64,000 nt of DNA from Selaginella moellendorffii (GCF_000143415.4 NW_003314281.1:546833-610832); one strand, 5' to 3'; counted from the first letter of the stretch, positions 1 to 10,747 are shown. Program-made: numbers and translations. The notes: generated by a model not told the origin, from the letters alone.

Positions 1-1309
1 GAAAAGTTCACCTGGGATTGCGAGGATGGAGGATTTGTCGTGGCCTTTTGAGTTTCCAGGATGGAACTCAGGGAGTAGAGACCCATTCCAATCACAGCTA
101 CCAAGATCCCGGAAATATTTCTCCAGCTGAACGGAGTCTTCAGGACGACGTAGCCAAAAGTCAATATGAGGCAGGTCTTGAGGTGCCCCAGCACCTGGTA
201 GCTGACAGGAGAGGTTCTTCCGATCACCAAGAAGGTGCTAAAGTTGACGGACACAGCGATCAAGCAGGACAAAACTATAAACATCTACACACACCAGAAA
301 AAACAAAAAAAAGAAAAAAGAGTGTGGTCAGAGCACTCCAAAGTGACAGGAAATCACGTTTGTTTTACCACGACTTTGGGGTTGTACTCGAAGGCAAAAA
401 CGTTTTGCTTGGTGAGCGCAAAGTCGAAGATCGGACCCATGAGAATTAATGTCGTGACTTGATAGGGGCAGGACTGGAAGAGAAGCTGGGTGGAAGAGAC
501 CTTGTACCCCTTCTGGATCGTGTTCGTCATCTGGTAGAACAAGGTTATATAGAAGTTCGGAAGAACTGAAACATGTACACAAGCTTACAATTTGAGCAAT
601 GCAGGTTGTCAAAATCGCAAACAGCGACAAAACTGTTCCTTGAAAGTTAAGTTGCAGATCCGTGACTGTAGCCACGGCAACTCCGCCCAGGAGAATAACT
701 AGCGACAGCTGAATCCTGTGGCTGGAACACCACGAGGCATTGGATTTATACTAACTTAATAAGCACAAGAAGGTACCTGAAGTGTTTCCCTAGGAAGATT
801 GTCTCCAGTATAACTGTGCATGGGATAATCGCGAGCTTTGTCATCTGGAAAAGAAGATTAGCTTGTATAGTATGAGAACTTCAGCTTACCTGGTAGAAAC
901 CAACTGAGTTGTAGCCCAGGCTGAGGTTGAGGAAGGCAATGGAAGATGCATTGAGTACACCGAAAGCCATGACGACGCGCATGTTAATGTGCTTTTGCTG
1001 GAAAAAGTTGAGCCAGTTTGCGATCTGGAGCGAGCAGTACGTGATCACGAGGTGCCAGCTCGAAAGAGTTGTGGCTGCCAAGATCAAACAATGAAAACTT
1101 TGAAACTTTGCACTTTGGCATCTCTAGAAGCTAAAAGCGTTGGATTTCTCAATCTAGGGGGAACGAAGGATAGAAGTTGCAAACTTACCGAAGTTGAAGC
1201 CCAGGTTTGATATGAGGGCCTTGTTGCAGATGACAATGGCCACCGCCGAGACGACGGACAAAGCCAAAGCTCCGGCCGTGCTCCAGCAAGCGCTCGATTC
1301 CGCGGTCAT
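1..1309 (-). CDS. UXT: UDP-xylose-type nucleotide-sugar transporter (TPT/DMT family), 3' end off window
   Basis: Multi-exon gene; the C-terminus continues beyond base 1. Exon 1 (1309-1189) encodes MTAESSACWSTAGALALS and then NKALISNLGFNF; exon 2 (1074-890) carries SSWHLVITYCS and FLNLSLGYNSVGFYQ; exon 3 (844-777) carries MTKLAIIPCTVILETIF. Later exons carry VATVTDLQLNFQG, MTNTIQKGYKVSSTQLLFQS and VAVIGMGLYSL. Exon-exon phases agree where checked (exon 1 ends in phase 1 and exon 2 restores an Ala codon). This order is characteristic of the plant Golgi UDP-xylose transporter clade of the triose-phosphate-translocator/DMT superfamily, about ten membrane helices, which imports UDP-xylose for wall and glycoprotein synthesis. 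Substrate is inferred from clade resemblance only. The start is the first ATG before the conserved hydrophobic helix. Confidence 0.85.
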
Positions 1310-2336
1310 TGCTAGTCGCAAACTTCCCAAACTCTGGGAGCGACGAGGGAAAAGGAAAAAACACCACCACCAAAGAGCTCCACGTAGAGAGAGTGATGCG
1401 ACCTAATCGATCACAATGTGTGTGGCTACTCCAATGTCCGAAACGAATAAAAGGGACAAGCTTTATTTACGAAGAAAGGAACTGGGAGATATGAGATGAG
1501 ATTGAGATGAGATGCAAGAAAAAGGAATGCAAATTTAAACTGCTAGAAACTTACGTGAGATCTGGTATGAGTTGACTCGAATTGGGCGATGGAGAGGAGT
1601 TTCTTCCTCGCTGTGATCCCCGGAGAGATTGGAGAGAAGGCAAATTCTTTCTTCTCGCTCGCCCCAAGTGTGTGTTCTTGTGACAAAACCAACTGATGCT
1701 TGTTACACGGAGGTGGAGGACCACCAGCAAGTAAGCAACATGTCGCATTCGAGAAGTTGCTCCTCCCTATCAATCAAACACCCAAAACCAAAAAAATCTC
1801 GCAAAGGAACAAAAGAGAGGGAGAGGAAACACTAAGAAATGGATGAGAGAATGAGAGATTTGACAGCAAAGCAGTGCTCCAAACATGTCTTTCGGGCTGA
1901 TGGCCAGTAGTTTTCTCTTCGTAGAGCTGAAAGCGTGCATTCTAGCTAAGATTTCTATCATAATTTAAAGGAAAGAAAGAAAGAGAGAAAGAGAGGATGG
2001 AAATTCTTGATGGGTTTTTTGGTATCTGGATTGATCTGGCAGTGAGCTGATGTTTTCGCTTCCGTTGTGGGTTGTGTGTGATAGAATGCAAAAGCACCAA
2101 CCAACCATACCTACATTTCTTGATGATTTCTCAACTACACCCCCAAAAACAAGGGGAGGAATCGTGAAATCGTGCCCAAGGAATGCTGGATTGAAAGAAT
2201 TCTCCATTGATTTTATAATGTTTGGTGCGCTCGAGACAAGACAACACCACCACCACGACCCTAACAGAGCACTCTGGTTTTAGGTTAAATTTATATACTC
2301 TGTTTTAGGGTTCCTCGCAAACAGAGCACATTTCTC
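1310..2336 (-). promoter_or_regulatory. Upstream region of the transporter with a probable 5'UTR intron
   Basis: No credible coding region is seen in this 1 kb. On the minus strand a good splice donor (cac|gtaag) at 1554 and a pyrimidine-rich acceptor (ctcccag) at 1334 bracket a likely 221-nt leader intron ending 24 nt upstream of the transporter ATG. The rest is probably promoter shared with, or lying beyond, the 3' end of the upstream gene. The intron call is inference from splice signals. Confidence 0.4.
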
Positions 2337-2907
2337 TCACGACCAGTCTATGTCACCCACTTCATCGCCATAATCCTCGATTTCTTCCGTGGAATCGACA
2401 CAGCTTCCCACTGAGGCCTGACCATCCACCGAAATCGGTCCCGTGACGTTGAAATCGACGAGATTCTTGTCGCTGGTCTGAATTCTCACTGCTCGCAGCA
2501 GCCAGTCTCCATCATCCGAGCTCGAGGAAGCCGAGCTTCCAAAGAAGCGTATCAATCGCATCTGGCAAATGCCCGCCAAGCATTTGCCGCCGCTCGCCAG
2601 CCGCAGCGTGGTCTCTCCGCACCGATCCTTTGTCTGCGGCAAATCGGACTGCCCCCACATCACGAATTCCTGCTCCTCGTTTCCCAGCTCCACCAGAACC
2701 GAGACTCGAGGGGAGCTGCTCCACCGATCCAAGCACTCGCTGCTCGGGAAGAATGTGAGATCGTAGCGACACTCCTGCAGCGAAAACCAAAGAACTTCGA
2801 TCTCCCTGTGAATCGAAAGAAAAAAAGAAAAAAAAGCTTGCCGCTGTGGTGAGAGCGATCATCCTTGCGTCGAGAAGCATGACGAGGAGCAGCCACCACC
2901 ACCACAT
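2337..2907 (-). CDS. Small secreted ATS3/PLAT-like protein
   Basis: Two exons (2907-2842 and 2774-2337) give 167 residues. The N-terminus MWWWWLLLVMLLDARMIAL is a signal peptide. The mature part has spaced cysteines and the pattern CGETTLRL, GGKCLAGICQMRLIRFF, DGDWLLRAVRIQT, VDFNVTGPI. This resembles the embryo-specific protein 3 (ATS3) group of plant PLAT/LH2 beta-sandwich proteins (Cys, then ICQ-x-L-x-R, then DGW-x-V-x-I). The C-terminus is acidic. The reading frame joins in phase 0 if the first intron uses a GC donor (GCG|gcaagc) and the ctgcag acceptor at 2775; an alternative acceptor 28 nt upstream is in the same exon frame but would need a different donor. Family assignment is tentative; function of ATS3 proteins is not well defined. 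Confidence 0.45.
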
Positions 2908-3459
2908 CGTTACTTGACGAGCTTGCAAAGAAAACTTTCTTTCTCGTCGTGTAAGCAATGATCTTTCGCTCTCTCGAGCGCCTGGACGTTGGACGACGAT
3001 GGATTCTCTTGAAAGCCACCTTAACCTTTGGCTTGATAATTCGACAAGCTCGGGAATGTGGGTGGCACGACTTGTGTGCCTGTGCTTGCTTCCGCTGGCC
3101 GGGTTTGGTTTGAATCGCATCGTTTCAAACATGCCTGGCAGCATGAATCGGTCCTGGCCAGGGAAGAAAAACTCTGGAAAAAGCACAGCATGTTGTAGAC
3201 GTGCACCCATGATTTTAATGCCAAATTACCTGGAAAAGTCGAATTGAGCCCCACTGGATCGAGTGAGTATCTAGCGCAAAGTGAAAACTGTTAGAAAAAT
3301 CAAAACTCCGACTTTGTTCCCTAAGTAGTTTGATAACGAGCTCGTTAAAAACGTTAAACGCTTACAGCCGATGGACTTTGTGCTACCATCGTCTTACCAA
3401 CGATGTTAGAAGCTGAGGAGAAAGTGTTAAGGAGATTTGCACTAGAACTAGAATGGAAG

Positions 3460-4420
3460 TTACTTCACCTCGAAAAACTCCAGAATGCTTCCTTTCTTAA
3501 CGCTGGTGTCCCTGCTCGTGTCCTCATTTGGGAAGAGAGCCGTGAAAAGCGTTCGCCAGGAAACCAGAAGAACGAAAGTGCTCCCCATACTGATCAAAAT
3601 GAAAGTTTGCGGTGGAGTGTGACCCGTGATCAACGTTCGAATGACTAGGCCCAGCTGCTCACATACAACTATTAGCTACGTCTTTCGAGAGATCTTCGTA
3701 CTTACGGGAATGCTTACGCCCCATGACTTGATTGCTGAAAAGGTAGCACCACGCAAGCCGTAGAGTCCTTGACCCTCCGGGCCAAAGCCACCGAGAAAAT
3801 AAGCTCCCAGCAGCCACCCTGAACGGACAACTCGTCAGCGTAAAGCTCCAAAGTTTTATCACCTAGAAGAAAACGTTACCGGCAATGAAAGGATCAGCAG
3901 TCCTGAAAATGTCCCAGCTGAGCGGCGACGATCCATGGTTTGCTCGTCCAATCGACGCGAACGCGAGCAAAGCTAGCAAATCTCCTCCAGCTAGAACAAG
4001 TACTCTCCTGGAGAAAGAAAAAACCTTCAGTACACCACCGAAAGAGAGAGCTCATACATACCCCCACGATGGTCGAGCTGTTCTCTCCTTGTCCACCTTT
4101 ATCACGCCTTCCACCTCCACACCTTCGTCCTCCACCGCCAAAGTCTTGAAGCTGGGCTCTTGCTGCGTGTCCTGAGCTCTTCGAAGAACTGGGCGACGGA
4201 CGGATTGGACAAGCCTGGACCTGGAAAACGCACACTCGACCTCGGAGGTGGCTGCTCGGAGACCCAGATTGCGTCGCGACAGGGAGCTCAAAGAACACGA
4301 CTGAAGTGGCAATGAAGAAGACGATGCCACTCCAGAGCTATCCACGGAAGAACAAAGCGTGGAGCTGCTGCTACTGCCGCTACGAACAGAAGCTGGCTGG
4401 ATAACTCGAGCCGCCCCCAT
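3460..4420 (-). CDS. Plastid-type DUF3054 membrane protein
   Basis: Four exons (4420-4062, 4007-3880, 3818-3706, 3654-3460) sum to 795 nt and keep frame throughout, giving 264 residues. The first ~115 residues are Ser/Arg-rich and poor in acids at the start, as in a chloroplast transit peptide. The conserved part reads VLVLAGGDLLALLAFASIGR, TADPFIAGWLLGAYFLGGFG, AIKSWGVSIP, LGLVIRTLITGHTPPQTFI and ends in LVSWRTLFTALFP. This is the bacterial/plastid DUF3054 family, small proteins with about three or four membrane helices and no assigned reaction. All introns are 51-61 nt long with GT-AG ends. I infer a plastid membrane location; the family is confident, the function unknown. Confidence 0.8.
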
Positions 4421-4542
4421 GGGAATTCAAAACGAGAAATAGAGAGAAGAGCTACAAACCCTGTCGGAGGATAGAATCGTTGAAAAAATCAATTTTCCGG
4501 ACAAATTAGAACAAAAAAATACTATGCGAAAGACAAACCCGA

Positions 4543-5583
4543 CTAGAAGATAGCCTTGGAACGCTTCTTGGCCTCACTGTAGAGGATCACTCCGAGAATG
4601 GTGATGGTGAATCCTGCCAGCCCGGTGAGCGTAACCGGGTTCCGGAAGATAAGAACCGAGATGACTGCAGCAACCGCGGCTTTGGCATTTCCCAGGACCT
4701 GGAGAGTGAGAGCGCTCGTGTGCTTGGTAACCAGGAAGTTGAAGAGGTTGACGGAGTAAGCGATCATCATGTTGGCGGCGAGAACCAGCAGAAACCACGG
4801 CTTCTTCTCGGCCTCGCTCGCTATAACGCCGAAAACGTTGCCTTCTATGAAGAGTGCCGCTGGAAGGAGGAGGCCGACCGCAATCGGAGCCATGTACATG
4901 AGGAGATTCATCGAGTGGAGCTTCTCCGCTTCTGAAGTGAGCAGCAGCCCCTGGACCACTGACTTGAGAGCTCTCGCTGCTGTGGACACAAGGCAAGCTA
5001 CAAATCCCACGACGTTGAAGAGCGGCTCGCCGTTGCTGGCTAGAGCTATTCCCAGGACCACCGGGACCAGCGCCATGTAAACTGTCCCTGTTTCCTTCTT
5101 GCAGGTGATAAGGAAGGCGAAGATGGCAGTGAAGAACGGCGTCGTCGCACCTATAGCCTGGTTGAAAGAAACTGGAAGGTACCTCAGCGACATGTTTCCA
5201 CTCACGACGGACAAGGAGAAGATGGAGCTGAGCGCCACGATCTTGAGAAGCTGGCTTCGGGATCCGATGTACTGGATGGGGACGATGTTAAGCCACCCAA
5301 CAGCAATGAAGCTGCTGATAGAGCAAGAACACATGTGTAGCATCGTCAGGAAGACCGGGTACCTGAATCCAAAGTAGCTCAGCAGGTACTTGTTGAGCAG
5401 GAGAACTCCAATGTTGGATGCGTACCAAGACAAAATGATGAGACTTGTAGCGAAGCCTGCCGAGCTCTGGTGCTTGGATGCTGCAGAAGGCTGGACCGTC
5501 GAAGGAATGTCGAGCACGGAGATGGATTCTAGCTTCGGGTTGCTATTCCGACGGACCCATGTCGTCTGGTGATGAGAATCCAT
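4543..5583 (-). CDS. TPT-family nucleotide-sugar/phosphate translocator, single exon
   Basis: An intronless 346-residue ORF. Hydrophilic N-terminus (~45 residues), then [113 protein letters not shown] and [10 protein letters not shown]. These are hallmarks of the plant KV/A/G or UDP-arabinofuranose-transporter-like clade (Arabidopsis At3g11320/At5g04160 relatives, from memory) of Golgi drug/metabolite-superfamily antiporters with ten helices. It is the second TPT-family gene within 6 kb but from a different clade, so not a tandem duplicate. The start ATG at 5583 lies 178 nt downstream of the stop of the next minus-strand gene. Exact substrate is not decidable from sequence. Confidence 0.85.
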   Translation of the reverse strand: MDSHHQTTWVRRNSNPKLESISVLDIPSTVQPSAASKHQSSAGFATSLIILSWYASNIGVLLLNKYLLSYFGFRYPVFLTMLHMCSCSISSFIAVGWLNIVPIQYIGSRSQLLKIVALSSIFSLSVVSGNMSLRYLPVSFNQAIGATTPFFTAIFAFLITCKKETGTVYMALVPVVLGIALASNGEPLFNVVGFVACLVSTAARALKSVVQGLLLTSEAEKLHSMNLLMYMAPIAVGLLLPAALFIEGNVFGVIASEAEKKPWFLLVLAANMMIAYSVNLFNFLVTKHTSALTLQVLGNAKAAVAAVISVLIFRNPVTLTGLAGFTITILGVILYSEAKKRSKAIF

Positions 5584-5760
5584 ACTGCCTTCTCGCCTGA
5601 GATTGACAGATACCTATCTTCTCGTGCTATCTCGGTCCGGAAATTCCCCGAATATTCAAGCTGCAAGCCGGAGTTCATTAGCTTCGGCGTCAAGGAAACG
5701 AAGACAGGCTTACTTCCCGAGAAAAATTTAGAATCGCGAGACCAAAGCGCGGTTTTGCTT

Positions 5761-7204
5761 CTACTCTCCAGCTTTCCAGTTTGGTATGTCAGCTGTTGCC
5801 TGGTTGATCATCTTGACAAGCATAGCCTGTAAGTGACGCGACGCAGCACGAACAATAAGACAAGAAGTATAATATGAGAGAAAAAACGTACCACACTTCC
5901 TGGGACATTTGCAGGTGGCAGTGTTAAATTTCGCGGAGGAGCACCTGCTGTAAACGATCTCTTATCGAAACGCCATTCTCCAACTTTCCCGTACGTCAAA
6001 ACACCCTGAGACGAGGAAGCTAACTTCATTTGGATGCGTAACAGTAAGTGTACTACCTCCAGAGTGTAATCGCAGCCGTATGTGTAATGGATGATATATT
6101 TGTCTCCCAGTGATGTATCCCAAGGAGGCTGCGAGAAACCATCAGCAAAATCAATCTCCACAGCAACTAGATTGAATCCAAACCTGAATCATAAAGTCCT
6201 TACGCAAAGTGTGCTTCACACCGTGAACAGCGGAAGCAATAGCATACGCGTACCTATGAACAACATGGTAGGATCAACAACACCATAGGAAAAAAGAGCT
6301 CTATACTTACATCTCCAAAACCCAGCCAAATGCTTTATCAGTCTCCTGGTCCTGCTTCATTTGAATCGAAAGATTGTGCCAAGTTGGAGCAATTCTTAGA
6401 AGCTGAGCCTGCAAAGTCCACCAAGCTGCGAGGAAGTCTTTCCCAAGCTCGAAAAACCTTGCGTACCTTGTGAATGATCGCAGGAGAATTTCCCACCGGA
6501 TCGATAGCTTGCACAGGTCCTTTGAAAAACTTTCCAACCTCGCGCTTGTATTTCTCAGGAGTGATGTAAAAGAATGGAAACGCCGCGGGCCGCAGCCTGG
6601 AAGCCAGATTTGGAAGAGGCTTCGTGATGAGATGGTCGGGCTCGGCCATGAAGATATAGCTGCGAAAGAGGTAACCAAAGTTCTCGAGCAACACGAAGAA
6701 AAGTAGAACAACGTACTCTTCCTCAATGGTAGCATTGCGAAGCCACTGGACGAAAGCCCAAGGTCGATGGAGTACTATGTATCCCTGCGAAGCAAAGAAA
6801 GAAAGAAAAAAAAAATTCTGGGAGAAAGAAAGAAGCAAAGATCACGCTACCTTGTCCAAACCGGAGGGAAGAGGATCGGCAACGAAGGTCGGGATCTCAT
6901 CCATGAGATCGTCCGGAGCTGCCGAGTGGAGAATTCTCGTGAATCCGCCCATCTCCGACCCTGGCTGGTCCTTGAACTTCTTAAACCAGTAGTACATGAT
7001 CCGGCATTGCCAGCGCGCGTAGGATCCCGAGGAGGAGGTCACTACCGTGTGGAAGAGCTTCTTCTTGCCGCCGGGATTGAAATCGAACTCCTCCCCGCCG
7101 CCGAGAGTGCTGTCGTTTGCGGCGATGAATCTAGCGGTGTTGTAGATCGCTGCAGTGAATGCCACAAAGAGGAGTACCAGAAAGAAGAAGCTGATCCTTC
7201 CCAT
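5761..7204 (-). CDS. HPAT: Hydroxyproline O-arabinosyltransferase
   Basis: About eight exons. The N-terminus MGRISFFFLVLLFVAFTAAI is a type II signal anchor. Conserved blocks follow in order: ARWQCRIMYYWFKKFKD, MGGFTRILHS, DEIPTFVADPLP, GYIVLHRPWAFVQWL, EEEYV, LMAEPDHLITKPLPNLA, AAFPFFYI, AIDPVGNSPAII, IAPTWHNLSIQMKQDQETDK, AFGWVLEM, KDFMIQPPWD, GDKYIIHYTYGCDY, YGKVGEWRFDKRS, PPRNLTLPP, and a last exon ending NQATADIPNWKAGE. This is the HPAT/GT95 family, which adds the first beta-arabinofuranose to hydroxyproline in extensins and small signalling peptides in the cis-Golgi. The DxD-like AEPDH element is present. All blocks expected of a full-length enzyme can be found, so the gene looks intact. 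Confidence 0.92.
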
Positions 7205-7452
7205 TCCCGTGCGGCGCCGGAGAATCCTTCCGCCCTGACGGTAGATCGAAGCGAAAAAACTTTTAGGGTTCTATAGTGGAGGGCTACTTTTTTACCCTTT
7301 CCAAGTAAAGCCCATACTGCGCCAACCGAGATAGAAGACGATACTCTTTATTACAAAGGATGAGAACTTGAGAAGCGAAACCAGCTAAAGAAAGCTCCAC
7401 AAACGTCGTAGCAACTATAGATTAAATTCACGAAAGAGAAGACATGATTGAT

Positions 7453-8214
7453 CTAAAAGGATCGCCGCGAGACGTAGGATTTGAAGACGTCGTTGAGCAC
7501 AGTCTTTGAAACCAGCGACGCCTTGAGCAGAGACAAGGCCTGAAGTCAAAAGAAACATTGGAAGATCAGAGTGCGAGAGAGATCGGTTTAAACCTCGTGA
7601 GCGCCAACGCTGACCTCGATGCTCTCGAGATCGGCCATAGCTTTCACCTTGAGCTTGTTGAGCAGGACGATGCTCTTGATGGTCGAAGTCGGGTACACCT
7701 CGAGCTCGTCGGTGATCATGAAGATCACATTCTCCTTCACGTAGCCAGCAGTTTTGGTGGAGTTTTCTTCGTTGGGTAGCATCGTCAACTGTACAGGTTG
7801 ATAGCTGTAGGGATGGCATGAAAAGGATGCACTGCCAGCCCTCGCATTGTAGCAGCTACTGCACCCACACTTATAGTACACCGGGGAAGTAGTCGACTGC
7901 GGGTTTTCGATGGCGAGCATCTTTCCTCCACGGAACGCGGAAGCATCCGGCGCTGGATTGGTGAGAACACTCTTACTGACTTCCATGCTCGACTGATCCA
8001 TCTTCTCGATACTCTCAAACAGCCTCATGGCACCGGTCTCCATGCCGGAATCCACAGTTCGCAGGAGCTTGATCACAGACCCCACCGGAAGCACGAGAAA
8101 GCTCATGAGGAGATCGACGAAGTCCTTCTTTGCCTCGAGGAAAAGAACAGTGCCATCCGGCTTCTTGTAGAGGAGATTGACCTTCATCTCCACGGCAGAG
8201 CTAGCGCGCGGCAT
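7453..8214 (-). CDS. DUF674 family protein (copy 3, inverted)
   Basis: Two exons (8214-7594 and 7539-7453) join in phase 0 to give 235 residues. It starts MPRASSAVEMKVNLLYKKPD and contains FLEAKKDFVDLLMSFLVLPV, SVIKLLRTVDSG, EKMDQSSMEVSKSVL, YYKCGCSSCYNARAG, KENVIFMITDELEVYPTST and, in exon 2, ALSLLKASLVSKTVLNDVF. This is the plant-specific DUF674 family of unknown function. It is nearly identical to the plus-strand gene at 15973-16752, including the intron position and the unusual donor gtttaaacc, which points to a recent duplication. A fragment of a PPR gene lies just upstream on the same strand, as at the other copies. Confidence 0.85.
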
Positions 8215-8420
8215 GACCGTTTTCGAAAAAAAACTGAGAGAGCTCGAAACTTTCTTGTTCCGGACAAGACACTCGCCATAAATACACGAATGCGAACCAC
8301 TTTGGTTTGATTGAATATACAGTCTCGCTTATTCCAAGGCCTTGCTTATGGTCTCAATCATCACATAAGATCTCCAAAATCACTATATGCCTTCAAACTT
8401 TAAAGCCTTGGAGCTTTTGA

Positions 8421-8657
8421 TCAATGCCTCTCATCTTGAAACTCGCGTAGGAAGTCCTCGTCTTTGAAAGGAAAGCTCCCGTACTCCTACAACTCCAACC
8501 CCTTCTCTCGTGAAACACCTCTGCCAGTCGAGTCCTGGCTGCTAGCGATTGACAAGCTCTCAACATTTCCATCGCGACCATAAGCCTCGAGCAGCAAAAG
8601 CCATGAGGGATGGTTCCAGGCTTGTGGAGAAGATTTTCAAGAAAATGCCAAGCAGGG
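8421..8657 (-). pseudogene. 3' fragment of the S-repeat PPR gene (copy 3)
   Basis: On the minus strand this reproduces the last ~230 nt of the PPR gene at 10748-12109, including the end matching KDEDFL and the final RH plus stop (8423-8421), with indels that break the frame. Bases 8618-8657 carry the adjacent 40 nt of the parent (its aggcttgtggagaagatttt segment) in the opposite orientation. The fragment sits ~205 nt upstream of the DUF674 start, the same spacing as at the other two copies (225 and 235 nt). Nothing upstream of this PPR segment is recognisable, so the duplicated segment ended inside the PPR gene. Confidence 0.85.
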
Positions 8658-9071
8658 CGGCGTTGTTATAATCATGTGATTAGTGTTAATCAATGTGGCT
8701 TAAAGTATGACTAAGTTAAATTTAGTCAGTTTATTTTACAGAGATTAATTCACGACTAATCAAGGTTTTTGGGGGACATGGTGGAAGTGGAGCATGCTCA
8801 CAGCTGTAAGCAGTGGAGCAGAGGGCTTGGGGGTGGCTGGGTGGCAATCTGCTTTGCATCAGCGTGGTAACTTTTCATTAGGTTCTAACAGATGTTCCAT
8901 GGAAAGCAAAAGAGCTCTAGGAAAACGATGATCTCTGAGTTGAAGATGTGCCAGGCCATTTCCAAATGCTAGGCAACCATGAGTACGAGCTAGAGTTTTA
9001 AACTCTTTTAACTTATTATTAAGGTTCCCTTTTAGGGTTCTAGCGAAAGCTTTTTAATCTAGCGAGCGACT
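8658..9071. other. Intergenic, promoter side of SLU7
   Basis: No gene is seen. The sequence is AT-rich to about 8780 and then mixed, and it must contain the SLU7 promoter and leader. Confidence 0.4.
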
Positions 9072-10601
9072 ATGGTGGGTTTCAGGGATCGCAAGAAGAT
9101 GGAGCTGGAGGAGGCGCCGTCGGAGCTCGACGAGGACCGCAAGGAGATCAATCCTCACATTCCTCAATTCATGTCTGCCGCGCCGTGGCATGTCAATGAA
9201 GCCAAGGCGACGCTCAAGCACCAGCGCAACTGGAAATCCAAGCACAAATCCGGCTGCGCGGCCAAGCGGCACGATCGAGGACGCAAGACGCACCAGGCGA
9301 CCAAGTACCGAAAGGGCGCCTGCCAGAACTGCGGTGCCATGACGCACGATGCAAAGGCGTGCCTGGAGCGGCCGAGGACTGTGGGCGCGAAGTGGACCAA
9401 CAAGAGCATTGCGGCGGACGAGGAAGTCGAGAGCTTGGAGCTGGACTACGATGGCAAGAGGGACCGGTGGAATGGATATGATCCGGCCAGCTACTCGAGC
9501 GTGATCGAGCACTACGAGCGCCGGGGCAAGGCACGAAGCAAGTTTAGGAAGGTGGAGCAGCTCAAGAAGATGATGGAGCCTAGAGGTGGCGACGAGGAGG
9601 AATCCAAGACCAGTGACGAAGAGGATCACGATCACGACGAGGCCAAAGTTGACGAGAGCAAGCAGATGGATTTCGCGAGGGTGGAGAAGCGAGTGAAGAC
9701 TGCCGGGGGTGGGAGCACTGGGACTGTGAGGAACTTGCGGATCCGAGAGGACCAGGCCAAGTACTTGAAGAACCTCGATCCAAACTCGGCACACTTCGAT
9801 GCAAAGTCGCGATCGATGCGCGAGGACCCGCTGCCCGGCAGTGATCCTAGCGAGAAGTTCTACGCGGGAGACAACCAGGACAGGATGACCGGCGAGGCTC
9901 GCGACTTTCAGCTGCTAAACATCCACGCCATGGAAGCTTATGCGAAGGGAAAAGGCATCCATCCCCAGGCAGCGCCGTCGCAGGCCGAGCTTCACCACAG
10001 GGAGTTTAAGACGAAGAAGGAGAAGCTGAAGCAGGAAACTTCGGCCAGGATCAAGGACAAGTATGGGAACGCTGCTTGCGAGGAGAAGCTCCCCGTGGAG
10101 CTGCTTCTCGGCCAAACCGAGACGCAAGTCCAGTATGATAGAGCTGGAAGGGTGATCAAGGGAAGCGAGGGAGTGATCGTGGTCGCAGCTAGCAAGTATG
10201 AGGAGGACGTCTTCCTCGGCAACCATACCAGCGTGTGGGAATCGTTCTTTGCGAACGGGCAGTGGGGATTCAAGTGCTGCTGGCAATTTGTCAAGAACAG
10301 CTACTGCACTGGGGAGGCCGGGATCGCCGCTGCACAGGCCTCGGCTCAGAGTCTCTTGCGGGAGAATCGAAGAAGTCTTGAAGGTGGAGAAGAGATTATC
10401 GTCAAGCGGGTGTGTGATCTTGACGAGAAGAAACTCGAGCAGACTCTCGAGAGGATAGAGGAGGCCGAGAACGAAGAGAAGGACGAGAGGAAGAGGAAAT
10501 ACAATGCGGCGTCCTCGCACGACGTCTTCACTGCCGAAGATCTCGAAGCTTACAGGATCAAACGCGCCCATTCCGATGATCCAATGATAGATTTCTTGTA
10601 A
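9072..10601 (+). CDS. SLU7: Pre-mRNA splicing factor SLU7
   Basis: An intronless 509-residue protein. Near residues 85-100 the CCHC zinc knuckle CQNCGAMTHDAKACLERP is complete (C-x2-C-x4-H-x5-C spacing). Other conserved SLU7 blocks are AAPWHVNEAKATLKHQRNW, YDGKRDRWNGYDPASY, NLRIREDQAKYLKNLDP, YDPKSRSM-like DAKSRSMREDP, FYAGDN, and near the C-terminus EDVFLGNHTSVWESFF, GQWGFKCCWQFVKNSYC. It ends ARGEE/NAASSHDVFTAEDLEAY-like, followed by MIDFL. SLU7 acts in the second catalytic step of splicing in 3' splice-site choice and is nuclear. There is an acidic/basic low-complexity stretch around residues 175-210. The stop lies 3 nt before the start of the duplicated block described below. Confidence 0.95.
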   Translation: MVGFRDRKKMELEEAPSELDEDRKEINPHIPQFMSAAPWHVNEAKATLKHQRNWKSKHKSGCAAKRHDRGRKTHQATKYRKGACQNCGAMTHDAKACLERPRTVGAKWTNKSIAADEEVESLELDYDGKRDRWNGYDPASYSSVIEHYERRGKARSKFRKVEQLKKMMEPRGGDEEESKTSDEEDHDHDEAKVDESKQMDFARVEKRVKTAGGGSTGTVRNLRIREDQAKYLKNLDPNSAHFDAKSRSMREDPLPGSDPSEKFYAGDNQDRMTGEARDFQLLNIHAMEAYAKGKGIHPQAAPSQAELHHREFKTKKEKLKQETSARIKDKYGNAACEEKLPVELLLGQTETQVQYDRAGRVIKGSEGVIVVAASKYEEDVFLGNHTSVWESFFANGQWGFKCCWQFVKNSYCTGEAGIAAAQASAQSLLRENRRSLEGGEEIIVKRVCDLDEKKLEQTLERIEEAENEEKDERKRKYNAASSHDVFTAEDLEAYRIKRAHSDDPMIDFL

Positions 10602-10603
10602 AC

Positions 10604-10715
10604 TTTGTATAGAAATGGATCGATCACTTGCTCCTTTGTGGACGATCCCAAGTGCGAGCGTTCTTGCAATAGTACGTAGAGCTCCTCTACACACAAAGTT
10701 GGCGAGCTTCCACTT
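10604..10715 (-). pseudogene. Relict of a deleted L-gulonolactone oxidase copy
   Basis: About 110 nt that align in pieces to the intact oxidase gene at 12597-14453 in the same order and orientation. The piece tttgtatagaaat-gatcgatcac matches the 3' end including the stop (12577-12600); a following piece matches 12640-12660; agtacgtagag and acacaaagttggcgag match 13410-13480, where the intact copy has acacagagttggcgag; a short piece near tcgcgct matches 13536-13548. Immediately after it the sequence before the PPR ATG (aatattc-aaagatgcttcg) matches that before the PPR pseudogene at 14500. The bulk of the gene has been removed by internal deletions. Confidence 0.75.
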
Positions 10716-10747
10716 CTAGTCGCGCTAAGATATGGAATATTCTAAAG

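Noticed and set aside
9054-9794. 246-codon minus-strand ORF opposite SLU7
   Set aside because: A shadow frame of GC-rich coding DNA; SLU7 on the plus strand explains the region fully.
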